Part shown: one piece after another, positions 1 to 9,399 of the stretch
Numbering within the stretch: position 1 is the stretch's first letter
How the letters are laid out: each line of letters opens with the position of its first letter
Program-made: the position numbers and the translations under genes
Notes under the pieces: model-generated
The model's input: the letters and a program-made list of their open reading frames with translations, nothing else
Database searches by the model: none
Told to the model about the DNA's origin: nothing
Source of the DNA: Alphaproteobacteria bacterium
Lineage (GTDB): Bacteria > Pseudomonadota > Alphaproteobacteria > Rhodobacterales > Rhodobacteraceae
Length of the DNA stretch: 64,000 nucleotides
Direction of reading: 5' to 3'
Assembly (NCBI GenBank): GCA_016869835.1
Contig: VGDH01000001.1
Coordinates: 1-64,000, forward strand

Positions 1-1246
1 CCCGTTCAGTATCGTAAAGCCTGAGGAAAAGCGCCACGAGGCTGGACTTCCCCGCCCCAGACGCGCCCACGATGCCCAGCTTTTCCCCGGCCCGGATCGT
101 CAGATCAATATCGGCGACCCCGCCCCGCTGGCGGCCATAGGCAAAGCTGACCCCGTCAAACCGGATCTCGCCCTTGACGCGCGACAGCTCAACCGCGCCC
201 GGCGCATCAGCCAGGCCATGGGCCACCGCCAGGGTCTGCATCCCGTCCTCGACCTCGCCGACCGAGGTGTAGATCGTCATCAAGGTAAAGCTGACCCAGC
301 CGGTCATCTGCGCGATGCGCATCGAAATCGCCCCGGCTGCCGCAATATCACCCGGCGTCGCCAGCCCGTCCTGCCACAGGAAAACGGTTCCGCCGATCAG
401 GATCACCGGCAAGATTCCGGCCAGCATCATCAGCGCCAGTCGGAACCAGGCAGCGATTACTCCATATTCCAGCGACCGGTCGCGGAACACCTCCATCGCC
501 TTGAGCGCCACGCGGTCTTCAAACGCGGCATGGGCGAATAGCTTTACCGTCTTGATATTGGTGATGGTGTCCACCACCTGCCCCGTCACCATGGCCCGGC
601 TGCTGGCGCGCGCTGCGGAATTGGCGCGCACCATCGGGATGAACACCTTGATCAGCAAGAGATAGCCCATCAGCCAGATCGCCAGCGCCAGCCCGATCCG
701 CAGATCAACCGAAAAAAGGAACACCACAGATGCGACCACCGAGGCCAGTGCAAAGGCCACGGTGTTGATCATTTCAGTCGTGACATCCGTCACCGCCCGC
801 GCCGCCTGCATCTGCTTTTGCGCGATGCGACCGGCAAAATCATTGTCGAAGAAGGTCAGCGCCTGACCAAGGGTCCAGCGGTGCAACCGGCTCAGCACCA
901 AAGGCAAGAGGTTCGGCCCCAGCGTGATCTGCACCGAGGCAGAGGAAATCGCGTAACTGACCGGCCGCAGGATCAGGTAGAACACCATCGACCACAGCAA
1001 GAGATCGAAATGATCGCTGAAGAAGGTCGCTGGATTGCCGCCAACGGCCGCATCAATCACCCAGCCCAGGACCAGGGCCGAGACAACCTCGGTCACCCCC
1101 GCCAATGACGACAGAAACGCTGAAAACCACAGCTGCGCCCAAGAGCCTTGCAGCGCCCAATTGAAAAAGGCGCCAAGGGTCTGCGGCGGGGCAGATTTGG
1201 CGGGGCGAAAGGCGTCAATCCAGTCGCCCATGCGCAAAAGGCTCAT
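1..1246 (-). CDS. ABC exporter, fused permease/ATP-binding subunit (partial, runs off window start)
   Basis: Open reverse frame from ATG at 1246 to window edge; Walker A coding near position 40-80; ATGA overlap with upstream ABC gene. Confidence 0.85.
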   Translation of the reverse strand, partial: MSLLRMGDWIDAFRPAKSAPPQTLGAFFNWALQGSWAQLWFSAFLSSLAGVTEVVSALVLGWVIDAAVGGNPATFFSDHFDLLLWSMVFYLILRPVSYAISSASVQITLGPNLLPLVLSRLHRWTLGQALTFFDNDFAGRIAQKQMQAARAVTDVTTEMINTVAFALASVVASVVFLFSVDLRIGLALAIWLMGYLLLIKVFIPMVRANSAARASSRAMVTGQVVDTITNIKTVKLFAHAAFEDRVALKAMEVFRDRSLEYGVIAAWFRLALMMLAGILPVILIGGTVFLWQDGLATPGDIAAAGAISMRIAQMTGWVSFTLMTIYTSVGEVEDGMQTLAVAHGLADAPGAVELSRVKGEIRFDGVSFAYGRQRGGVADIDLTIRAGEKLGIVGASGAGKSSLVALFLRLYDTER

Positions 1247-3084
1247 TCCGTTTCCTCCAGCCCGATGAAGCCGCCGGATTGCCGGGCCCAGAACCGGGCA
1301 TATAGCCCGTTCTTGGCCAAAAGCGCGGCATGGCTGCCTTCTTCGGCAATGCAGCCATCTTCAAGAACCACGATCCGGTCCATCGCGGCAATCGTGGACA
1401 GGCGATGGGCAATAGCGATCACGGTCTTGCCCTGCATGACGCCATAAAGCGCGTCCTGAATGGCCGCCTCGGCCTCAGAGTCCAAGGCAGAGGTCGCCTC
1501 GTCCAGAATGAGGATCGGCGCATTCTTCAGGATCACGCGGGCAAGGGCCACGCGCTGGCGCTGCCCGCCGGACAGTTTCACGCCGCGTTCGCCCACCTGC
1601 GCGTCATAGCCTTTGCCGCCATGGGGGTCCTCGAGCGTCAGGATGAAGTCATGCGCTTCGGCCTGTTTGGCGGCGGCGATCATCTCTGCTTCCGTCGCGC
1701 CGGGGCGGCCATAAAGGATGTTGTCGCGCACCGATCGGTGCAGCAGGCTGCTGTCCTGTTGCACCATGCCGATCTGGGCGCGCAAGCTGTCCTGCGTCAC
1801 GCGGGAAATGTCCTGACCGTCGATCAGGATGCGGCCGGATTCGGTGTCATAGAACCGCAAGAGGAGTTTGACCAAGGTCGACTTCCCCGCGCCGGACCTC
1901 CCCACCACGCCGATTTTCTCGCCCGGCTGGATGGTCAGCGAGAGGCTCTGCAAGCCACCGAAACCACGACCGTAATGGTGACTGATGCCGTCGATCTGGA
2001 TCAGGCCCTTGCGGAACTCCAAAGGCTTGGCGCCGGGCGCATCGGTCAGGCCGATGGGGTGGGTGATCGTCTCCATTCCCTCCTGTACCACGCCCAGCGC
2101 CTGCACCAGCGAGGTAAAGGCCCACATGATCCAATAGGTCATGTTGTTCAGCCGCAGCACCAGCGCACTGGCCGCCGCTACGGTGCCCACGGTCGCCGCG
2201 CCCTGCACCCACAGAAGAATGGCCCAGCCGGTGACCGCCACGATCAGAAAGCCGTTCAGCGTGGTCAGCGCGAGGTCCATCTTGGTCACGATACGCATTT
2301 CGTGGGCAAAGGTGGCGCGGGCGTGCTCAATGGCTTCTTTGGCATAGTCCAGCTCAGCCCCGCCTTGGGCGAAAAGCTTGACCGAATGGATGTTGGTATA
2401 GCTGTCCACCACCCGGCCCGTGACGGCAGAGCGCGCATCGGAACTGGCCATGGCGGCGGGGCCTGCGCGTTTCACGGTCCATTGCACGAGCCAGAGGTAA
2501 AGCGCGAACCAGATGACCAAGGGCAGCAACAAACGCACATCGGCCTCGGCCAGCATGATGCCTGCGCAGACGACAGTCACGCTGGCAAAGGCCACAGCGT
2601 CAAAGGTCTGGAACACCGCGTCGCCTGCGGCAGGCGGCGTTTGCATGATGCGGTTGGCGATGCGGCCCGCGAAATCGCTATCAAACCAGCCAACGGGTTG
2701 GCGGATGACATGGGCATGGGCGCGGTAGCGGATCATGGTGCCAAAATTCGGCAGGATAGTGTTGTGGAGGAGCGCCACATTCCCCACCATGACCAGCGGG
2801 CGCAGGATAAGGACGGCCAGTGCGACGGCCAGAACCTCCACCCCATGGGTGGCGAAAAACGCAGCGGGGCCGGTATTGGCCAGCTGATCGACCAGCCGCC
2901 CGACATACCAGATCAGCGCCACATCGGCGAAGGCGGCCAGAACCGACAGCGTGGCCGTGGCGGCAAAGACATTGCGGAAGGGGCGGATATACTCGGCCAG
3001 AAATGGCCACAGCTGGCGCGGCGGCGTGTCGGTCTGGGGATAGGGGGCATAGGGGTCAACCAACCCCTCGAAGAACTTGAACAT
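1243..3084 (-). CDS. ABC exporter, fused permease/ATP-binding subunit
   Basis: VVGRSGAGKSTLVKLLLRFYD, LSGGQRQRVALARVILKNAPILILDEATSALD; likely start MFKFFEGLVDPYAP. Confidence 0.9.
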   Translation of the reverse strand: MFKFFEGLVDPYAPYPQTDTPPRQLWPFLAEYIRPFRNVFAATATLSVLAAFADVALIWYVGRLVDQLANTGPAAFFATHGVEVLAVALAVLILRPLVMVGNVALLHNTILPNFGTMIRYRAHAHVIRQPVGWFDSDFAGRIANRIMQTPPAAGDAVFQTFDAVAFASVTVVCAGIMLAEADVRLLLPLVIWFALYLWLVQWTVKRAGPAAMASSDARSAVTGRVVDSYTNIHSVKLFAQGGAELDYAKEAIEHARATFAHEMRIVTKMDLALTTLNGFLIVAVTGWAILLWVQGAATVGTVAAASALVLRLNNMTYWIMWAFTSLVQALGVVQEGMETITHPIGLTDAPGAKPLEFRKGLIQIDGISHHYGRGFGGLQSLSLTIQPGEKIGVVGRSGAGKSTLVKLLLRFYDTESGRILIDGQDISRVTQDSLRAQIGMVQQDSSLLHRSVRDNILYGRPGATEAEMIAAAKQAEAHDFILTLEDPHGGKGYDAQVGERGVKLSGGQRQRVALARVILKNAPILILDEATSALDSEAEAAIQDALYGVMQGKTVIAIAHRLSTIAAMDRIVVLEDGCIAEEGSHAALLAKNGLYARFWARQSGGFIGLEETE

Positions 3085-3207
3085 GGCTTTCCTGCTCTGT
3101 CCCGCAGAGATAGCGAGTTTTGTGACCGCGTGCCACCTTCTTGAGCACGGCCTGCACAGGTCGGAAATCTCATCCAAGGCATGCAGGAGCTGCTTGACCG
3201 GCGCGCG

Positions 3208-4350
3208 TCAGTCCAACAGATCGGCACGCGTTGCGCATAGATCACTGGCCAACCAGCGCGCCTCTATCTCTTTCAGCCGCGCGCCCAGTGCGGCCCCTTG
3301 AAAAGCTGGCATCAGATCGGCCGCCGTCACCGGCATCATGCTGGCAGCCCCGCGCGCCACCTCTGCCATCCAACCCGCAGGCAAAGGGCTTTCGAGAAGC
3401 ACGGCAGAGAGCAAAACCGCATCCCGCCCCCCTTCGGCACCCAGTTTCCAACCCATAACGGCTGCTGACAAGCCCCGACCGACGGCATCGCGCAAGGCAG
3501 AAACCGCTGCGGCATCGGCGCGCGACAGGCGCAGCCGGTCCTCCACATCCTGCCCGCCCAGTGCCGCCAGACGGCGCTGCCAGCGCGGAGCCATCCCCGC
3601 TTCCAGATGCACCAAGGGTGCCAAGGCGCGCGCGTCGGCCCCTGGCAGAACCCGCGCCAGAACCCCCGCCTGCGCCATCGCCGCCACGGCAGGCGCAGGG
3701 TCGGGTGCAGCCAAAAGCTTGGCGATTTCGGCCCCGATGCGTTCGCGCGACAAGGTCTCGATACCATCGGCCAGTTCGGCACAGGCGGCCAGCGCCTCGG
3801 GATCCATGCCATGGCCGGGATCGCCGTAATGCGCATGAAAACGAAAGAACCGCAGGATCCGCAGATAGTCCTCTCGGATGCGCTGGTGCGGATCACCCAC
3901 AAAACGCAACCGCCGTGCGACTAGGTCGGGCAGACCACCCAGAGGGTCGATCACCTGACCATGCGCGTCGGCATAAAGCGCGTTCATGGTGAAGTCGCGG
4001 CGCGCGGCGTCTTCGGCGACGTCATGGGCAAAGGCCACCACCGCGCGGCGCCCATCGGTTTCCACATCACGGCGAAAGGTCGTCACCTCATGCGCCACGC
4101 CGCCTGCGATCACCATCACGGTGCCATGGTCAATCCCAGTTGGCACAACACGCAGACCTGCTGCCTCGGTAAGGCGGGTCACGGTTTCAGGCCGTGCATC
4201 GGTGGCAATATCCACATCGACCACCGGCACGCCCAAAAGCGCGTTGCGCACACAGCCCCCGACGAACAGCGCCCGATGCCCTGCCGCCTCAAGCGTCGCA
4301 CACAGCGCCTGCGTGCCGGGATGATCCAGCCACTCGCCCACGATCCTCAT
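3208..4350 (-). CDS. CCA tRNA nucleotidyltransferase / poly(A) polymerase family
   Basis: LFVGGCVRNALLGVPVVDVDIATDARPE signature. Confidence 0.88.
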   Translation of the reverse strand: MRIVGEWLDHPGTQALCATLEAAGHRALFVGGCVRNALLGVPVVDVDIATDARPETVTRLTEAAGLRVVPTGIDHGTVMVIAGGVAHEVTTFRRDVETDGRRAVVAFAHDVAEDAARRDFTMNALYADAHGQVIDPLGGLPDLVARRLRFVGDPHQRIREDYLRILRFFRFHAHYGDPGHGMDPEALAACAELADGIETLSRERIGAEIAKLLAAPDPAPAVAAMAQAGVLARVLPGADARALAPLVHLEAGMAPRWQRRLAALGGQDVEDRLRLSRADAAAVSALRDAVGRGLSAAVMGWKLGAEGGRDAVLLSAVLLESPLPAGWMAEVARGAASMMPVTAADLMPAFQGAALGARLKEIEARWLASDLCATRADLLD

Positions 4351-4928
4351 CGCGCCACCCGCTCGGCCAGCCCGCGCAGGATGCGCGCGGTCGCCCCCCA
4401 GATGTAATAGGGCCCATAGGGCACCGCATAATAGCGCCGCCATTCCCCCCGCCAACGCCGCCGTTCGATGACATAGCTTGCCGGGTTCAGCACATGGGCA
4501 AGGGGGACGGTGAACACTTCATCCACCTCGCCTGCTTCGGGGATAGGGCGAAAATCTGCGGTGATCTGGCCAAGGATCGGCGTCACCATGAATCCGGTAA
4601 CCGTCTCATGCGTTGGTAGCCGCCCCCAGATCTCGACACGATCCTCGGGCAACCCCACCTCTTCGCGCGTTTCGCGAAGCGCAGCCGCCTCAAGGCTGGG
4701 ATCGGTTGCATCCAGCTTGCCGCCTGGAAAGGCGATCTGCCCCGGATGGTGCTTTAGCCGCGACGAGCGTTTGGTCAAAAGCAGCCGGTCGCCCCAAACC
4801 GCCACCAGGACCGCTGCAGGCCGCAAGACGCGGCCGGGCGGTAACTGGATGGCCGGGTTCAGGTCAAAATCGGACGAAGCGTCTGCGGGACGCGACAAGG
4901 CATCGCGCAGGCGCGCGGCTTCAGCCAT
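4347..4928 (-). CDS. NUDIX hydrolase, CoA pyrophosphatase-like
   Basis: GGKLDATDPSLEAAALRETREEVGL Nudix box; overlaps neighbours by 4-8 nt. Confidence 0.88.
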   Translation of the reverse strand: MAEAARLRDALSRPADASSDFDLNPAIQLPPGRVLRPAAVLVAVWGDRLLLTKRSSRLKHHPGQIAFPGGKLDATDPSLEAAALRETREEVGLPEDRVEIWGRLPTHETVTGFMVTPILGQITADFRPIPEAGEVDEVFTVPLAHVLNPASYVIERRRWRGEWRRYYAVPYGPYYIWGATARILRGLAERVAR

Positions 4929-5910
4929 TCTTGGCCTCGAACCCCAGCGTCAGAGGGTCCATCTCGTAATGCGCGCTGCAGAACTGGCAATCGGCCGTCA
5001 CGACCCCGGCTTCGGTGGTCATCTTCTGGATGTCCTCCTGGCTGTAGATCGACATGGTCTGCCGAACCTTCTCTTCAGAACAGGAACAGCCAAACCGAAC
5101 CGGCTGGGCGTCAAACACCCGCGGGCTTTCCTCGTGGAACAGCCGCACCAGAAGATCGGTCGGCGACACCGACGGACCGATCAGCTCCAGCTCTTCCACG
5201 GTTTCCAAAAGCACATTGGCCCGCGTCCAGTTCTCGCCATCCTCGCCCGACAGAATGTCGATATGGCTGAGAAGCCCGCCCTCACCCGACCCGGCCTCAG
5301 CCGCCACCGGGCGATTGCCACCGATCGAGGGCATATGCTGCAACATCACCCCACCGGCGCGCCAATGCAGCGCGTCGCCCGGAACCTGGCTTTTGCAATA
5401 GGTCAGGACAAACCGGCTGGGCAGTTGTTCGGACAGGGCGAAATAGGTTTCAGCACAGGCTGCAAGCGAGCCACCCGCGATGGGGGTAAAGCCCTGATAG
5501 GGCACCATGCCTTCGCCCTGATCGATCATCACCGCAAAATACCCCTCGCCGATCTGGCTGAACGGCACGGCGTCGTGGTCCAGCCGGTCGGCGTCATAGC
5601 TGGCATAGGCGCGGATGCGGGCAGGTTCGCCCTCGGTCTCGGGGCCATAGTAATCGGTGGCGATGAGCCGCGCGGCACCTTTGCCACGCACCTGCAAGGA
5701 CAGCTTCCAGCGCAGCTTGACCGATTGGCCGATCAGCGCCGTCAAAAGCGCCATTTCGGCCACCAACGCCTCGATCACCGGGGGATAGCTGTGCTGCGTC
5801 AGCACTTGGTCGAGAACACCGTCCAGACGGGCGACGCGGCCACGCACATCGGCGCGGTCAAGCTGAAAGGGAAGGACGGTATCGTCCCAGGTGATGGTCT
5901 GCGCGGTCAT
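4921..5910 (-). CDS. hslO: Hsp33 redox chaperone
   Basis: C-terminal CxC (FGCSCSEEKV) and CxxC (ADCQFCSAHY) zinc motif. Confidence 0.92.
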   Translation of the reverse strand: MTAQTITWDDTVLPFQLDRADVRGRVARLDGVLDQVLTQHSYPPVIEALVAEMALLTALIGQSVKLRWKLSLQVRGKGAARLIATDYYGPETEGEPARIRAYASYDADRLDHDAVPFSQIGEGYFAVMIDQGEGMVPYQGFTPIAGGSLAACAETYFALSEQLPSRFVLTYCKSQVPGDALHWRAGGVMLQHMPSIGGNRPVAAEAGSGEGGLLSHIDILSGEDGENWTRANVLLETVEELELIGPSVSPTDLLVRLFHEESPRVFDAQPVRFGCSCSEEKVRQTMSIYSQEDIQKMTTEAGVVTADCQFCSAHYEMDPLTLGFEAKNG

Positions 5911-5988
5911 ATGGGGTTTCCTAAGGCTGCCGTTCTTGGCATACCGCGCCTATGTACTGAGGGCAACCGCCGCACCAAGGGGGCATCC

Positions 5989-6450
5989 ATGATCAGACGC
6001 TATGGCGAGCCGGTGAAGGGCGGCCAGATCTACCGCCGCCGCCCCGGCGTCTATGCCATCCTGCTGCGTGGCGATGACATCCTGCTGACCCATCAGGCTG
6101 AACCGGATGACGAGTTCCAGCTTCCCGGGGGCGGCATTGATCCGGGCGAACACCCGCTGCCCGCGCTGCACCGCGAGGTGATGGAAGAGACCGGCTGGCG
6201 CATCACCGCTGCGCAACGGTTCGGTGCCTTCCGCCGGTTTTGCTACATGCCCGAATATGACCGCTGGGCAGAAAAGATCTGCACGATCTACCTGGCCCAG
6301 CCCACGCTGCGGCTGGGACCACCGACCGAGAAAGGTCATTCGGCCCATTGGATGCCCTCGCATCAAGCCATCGATCTTTTGGGAAATGCGGGGGATCGCG
6401 CCATGCTGGCGCAGGCTTTGGCCCAGCGCCCCGGTCAAGGACCACGATAG
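5989..6450 (+). CDS. NUDIX hydrolase
   Basis: GGGIDPGEHPLPALHREVMEETGW; internal start MIRRYGEPVKGG within longer ORF track entry; ends with TAG. Confidence 0.85.
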   Translation: MIRRYGEPVKGGQIYRRRPGVYAILLRGDDILLTHQAEPDDEFQLPGGGIDPGEHPLPALHREVMEETGWRITAAQRFGAFRRFCYMPEYDRWAEKICTIYLAQPTLRLGPPTEKGHSAHWMPSHQAIDLLGNAGDRAMLAQALAQRPGQGPR

Positions 6451-6458
6451 TCAAAGAC

Positions 6459-7697
6459 TTAGGCCGACACATCATCGGGAAACTCTACCCCGCCCGCGTG
6501 CCTGGACAGATCCCAGACCAAAGCCTCCAGCAGATCGGCGCTGGCAAGGGGGGAATTGGCGGAAAGGAGCGCCGCCAACCCATCGCTGCCCAACTCCTCT
6601 TGGTGTGGGCTTGGGCATTCCATCATTCCGTCCGAAACCAGAATGAGCCGATCCTGCGGAGCAAGCTATTCGCTGATTTGCCCGTATTCCACCCCGTCAA
6701 ACAGCCCAATGGGCATCCCCCCATGGCCCAGCATTTCGACCGCGCCATCGCGGCGCAGGACCATCGGATGCGGATGACCGACTTGGGTCAGGGTAAAGCC
6801 GCCGCTGGCCATGTCCACCTCGGCATAGGCAAGGGTAAAGTATTGATCAACCTGAAGATCTTCGATTATCAGCCGACTCAGCCGTTCAGCAACCTGAAAG
6901 GGCGGATAAGCGTCGCGCTGTCCATCGGCGCCCTGTTTCAGGGCGATGTTCTGATCGGGTGATCCGCCAGAAAACAGCCCAGCCAAACGCGCCGTCATCA
7001 TGGCTGAGGCGACACCATGGCCCGACACGTCCACCGCGAAAAGACCCAACCTGTTGTCATCAATCGCAAAACTTCCGACCAGGTCGTCGCCGACCTGACC
7101 GGAAGGCTTTAGCAAAAGCGAAAAGGTGCCCGCGCCGTAATCGCGAAAGCGGTCGCGGACCAGACCGTCTTGCAGCTTGCGGGCCTCAACCAGATCACGG
7201 TCCAGCGAGTCATAAAGCTTTTGCAATTCGTCCAGCGTGGCGCCGATCAGCCGGTTCTTCTGCACCAACTCGCGCTGCATGCCCAGGATCCGCTCCCCGG
7301 CGCGCAGCCGGGCACGAAGCTCGGTCAGACTGACGGGTTTGGACAGAAAATCATCCGCCCCGACCTCCAGCCCGTCGGCCACTTCGGCCTTCTCCGACTT
7401 GGAGGTCAGCAGGATGAAATAGCCGTATCCATCACGCGGCAAACTCTTGAAGCTTTGGCAAAACTCAAGACCGGTCATACCCGGCATCATCCAGTCCGAC
7501 ACCACCATTTCAAAGTCTGTCGTCTGGCAGGCGCGCAGCGCCTCTTCGCCGCTGGCGGCCTCAACCACGCGGTAACCCCAGCGCTGTAATTGCAGGGCCA
7601 ACACACGGCGCTGGGCTGTGCTGTCATCCACAACCAAAACCGGCAAGGGCCCGGTAAAGCCCGCCGCGACCTGCACGGCCCCGATTGAAAGCCCCAT
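6459..7697 (-). pseudogene. Response regulator receiver + PP2C/SpoIIE-type phosphatase, interrupted by in-frame TAG (6666-6668)
   Basis: Receiver domain VLVVDDSTAQRR...VVSDWMMPGMTG...LLTSKSEKAEVADGLEVGADDFLSKP, phosphatase GLFAVDVSGHGVASAMM; after the TAG the same frame continues LAPQDRLILVSDGMMECPSP...LLEALVWDLSRHAGGVEFPDDVSA. Confidence 0.8.
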
Positions 7698-7894
7698 GGC
7701 GCTCCGGCCCTCTGTGATACGCGAAACCAAAACCACCCCCATCAACCGACGCCCCACATCGGCGCATACTGTTTGCGCCAGACCCCTTAACACAAAGTGA
7801 AATCTAAAATTCTTCGCAGCTTGGGTCGGCAACTAACCCTTCCTTAAGCCAGCGCCCGCAAAGCTGACCCAAGGATCAGGGCAAGGGGCATCTG

Positions 7895-8218
7895 ATGATT
7901 GACTGGGATCGTGTGGCCGAACTTCGAAATGAGGTTGGCGCAGAAAATTTTTCAGAAGTTGTCGCGCTGTTTCTGGATGAGGCTGACGAAGCAACACAGC
8001 GCCAGCTTGCACCGGATGACGCGAAAGCGCTCGAATCGCTTCTGCATTTCCTGAAAGGCGCGGCCTTGAACCTGGGGTTCGCGGATCTCGCATTGTTGTG
8101 CCAGACCGGGGAACGTCTTGCAGCGCAAGGCGACACATCGACGGATATAAACCAGATCAGGGCGGCCTATGCCGCCTCGAAAACGGCTTTCACCGCCGAG
8201 CTTGACCGCCAGCTCTGA
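7895..8218 (+). CDS. Hpt (histidine phosphotransfer) domain protein
   Basis: LLHFLKGAALNLGFADLALLCQTGE Hpt motif; divergent from the response-regulator phosphatase. Confidence 0.75.
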   Translation: MIDWDRVAELRNEVGAENFSEVVALFLDEADEATQRQLAPDDAKALESLLHFLKGAALNLGFADLALLCQTGERLAAQGDTSTDINQIRAAYAASKTAFTAELDRQL

Positions 8219-8281
8219 CAGGCTGACCGAAAGCGCAGCCAGCCCCCCCTTGCACGTGGAATTCCCGGCGCTATGTTATTC

Positions 8282-8369
8282 TTCACCTCGGGGTGCCCGA
8301 AAGGGCTGAGATGCAGCAATGCGGACCCGTTGAACCTGAACCGGATCATACCGGCGGAGGGAAGGTGAA
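8282..8369 (+). promoter_or_regulatory. TPP riboswitch (THI element)
   Basis: TTCACCTCGGGGTGCCC...GGGCTGAGATG...ACCCGTTGAACCTGAACCGGATCATACCGGCGGAGGGAAGGTGAA, about 50 nt upstream of thiB. Confidence 0.95.
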
Positions 8370-8415
8370 TGGATTTCTTCCATCCCGACCTGTCCCGTCG
8401 CAATTGGAGAAAGCC

Positions 8416-9399
8416 ATGAAAACCATCCCCCTCTCTGCGGCTTTTGCGTGCGTTGCCAGCCTGGCAGCCGCAGAAACTCCAGTTCTCGACGTCTATACCT
8501 ATGACAGCTTTGCTTCGGAATGGGGGCCCGGCCCGGCCATTGAAAAAGGCTTTGAGGAAAGCTGCGCCTGCGATCTGCGCTTTGTGACGGCGGGCGATGG
8601 CGCGTCGCTTCTCGCGCGCCTGCAGCTGGAAGGCGCCACCAGCGCCGCCGATGTGGTGGTTGGCCTTGATACCAACCTGAACGCCCAAGCGGCGGCAACC
8701 GGGCTGTTTGCCGCCCATGGGCAGCCCGCCGTCACCGGCCTTCCCACCCCTTATGCTGACGCGAATTTCCTGCCCTTTGACTGGGGCTGGTTTGCCTTCG
8801 TGCATAACAAATCCCTCGCCTTCCCTCCGAAGTCCTTTGAGGACCTGGCGGCATCCGATCTGAAGATCGTCATTCAGGACCCGCGGTCTTCGACACCCGG
8901 TCTGGGGCTGGTGATGTGGGTCAAGGCCGCCTACGGCGACCGCGCGGGCGAAATCTGGGCCGGGCTGAAAGACAACATCGTCACCGTCACCCCCGGCTGG
9001 TCCGAAGCCTATGGCCTGTTTCTTGAGGGCGAAGCCGATATGGTTCTGTCCTACACCACCTCGCCCGCGTATCACCTGATCGCGGAAAGCGATGACACCA
9101 AGACGGCGGCCGCCTTTGACGAAGGGCATTACCTGCAGATCGAGGTGGCCGGAAAACTGGCCGCCAGCGACCAACCTGTGCTGGCCGACGCGTTTCTTGC
9201 CTATCTTACGTCTGAGGCCGCCCAAAGCGTGATCCCCACGACAAACTGGATGTATCCGGCCAACCCCTTGGCGGCGGGCCTGCCGCAAGGGTTTGAAACG
9301 CTGATCCAACCGGCAAAGTCGCTCCTTCTGTCGCAAGAGGAGGCAGGCGCGATGCGCGATGCTGCCGTCGCGGAATGGCAAGCCGCACTGGCGCAATGA
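8416..9399 (+). CDS. thiB: Thiamine ABC transporter substrate-binding protein
   Basis: TPP riboswitch upstream; MKTIPLSAAFACVASLAAAETPVLDVYTYDSFASEWGPG; operon with thiPQ. Confidence 0.92.
   Translation: MKTIPLSAAFACVASLAAAETPVLDVYTYDSFASEWGPGPAIEKGFEESCACDLRFVTAGDGASLLARLQLEGATSAADVVVGLDTNLNAQAAATGLFAAHGQPAVTGLPTPYADANFLPFDWGWFAFVHNKSLAFPPKSFEDLAASDLKIVIQDPRSSTPGLGLVMWVKAAYGDRAGEIWAGLKDNIVTVTPGWSEAYGLFLEGEADMVLSYTTSPAYHLIAESDDTKTAAAFDEGHYLQIEVAGKLAASDQPVLADAFLAYLTSEAAQSVIPTTNWMYPANPLAAGLPQGFETLIQPAKSLLLSQEEAGAMRDAAVAEWQAALAQ

Noticed and set aside
1330-3144. 604-aa + strand ORF opposite the ABC transporter gene
   Set aside because: Low-complexity His/Gly/Arg-rich translation antisense to a clearly conserved gene; a high-GC shadow ORF.
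4510-5988. Long 5' extension of the NUDIX ORF (4510..6450)
   Set aside because: Only 5989-6450 has Nudix conservation; the extension is antisense to hslO and the CoA pyrophosphatase gene.
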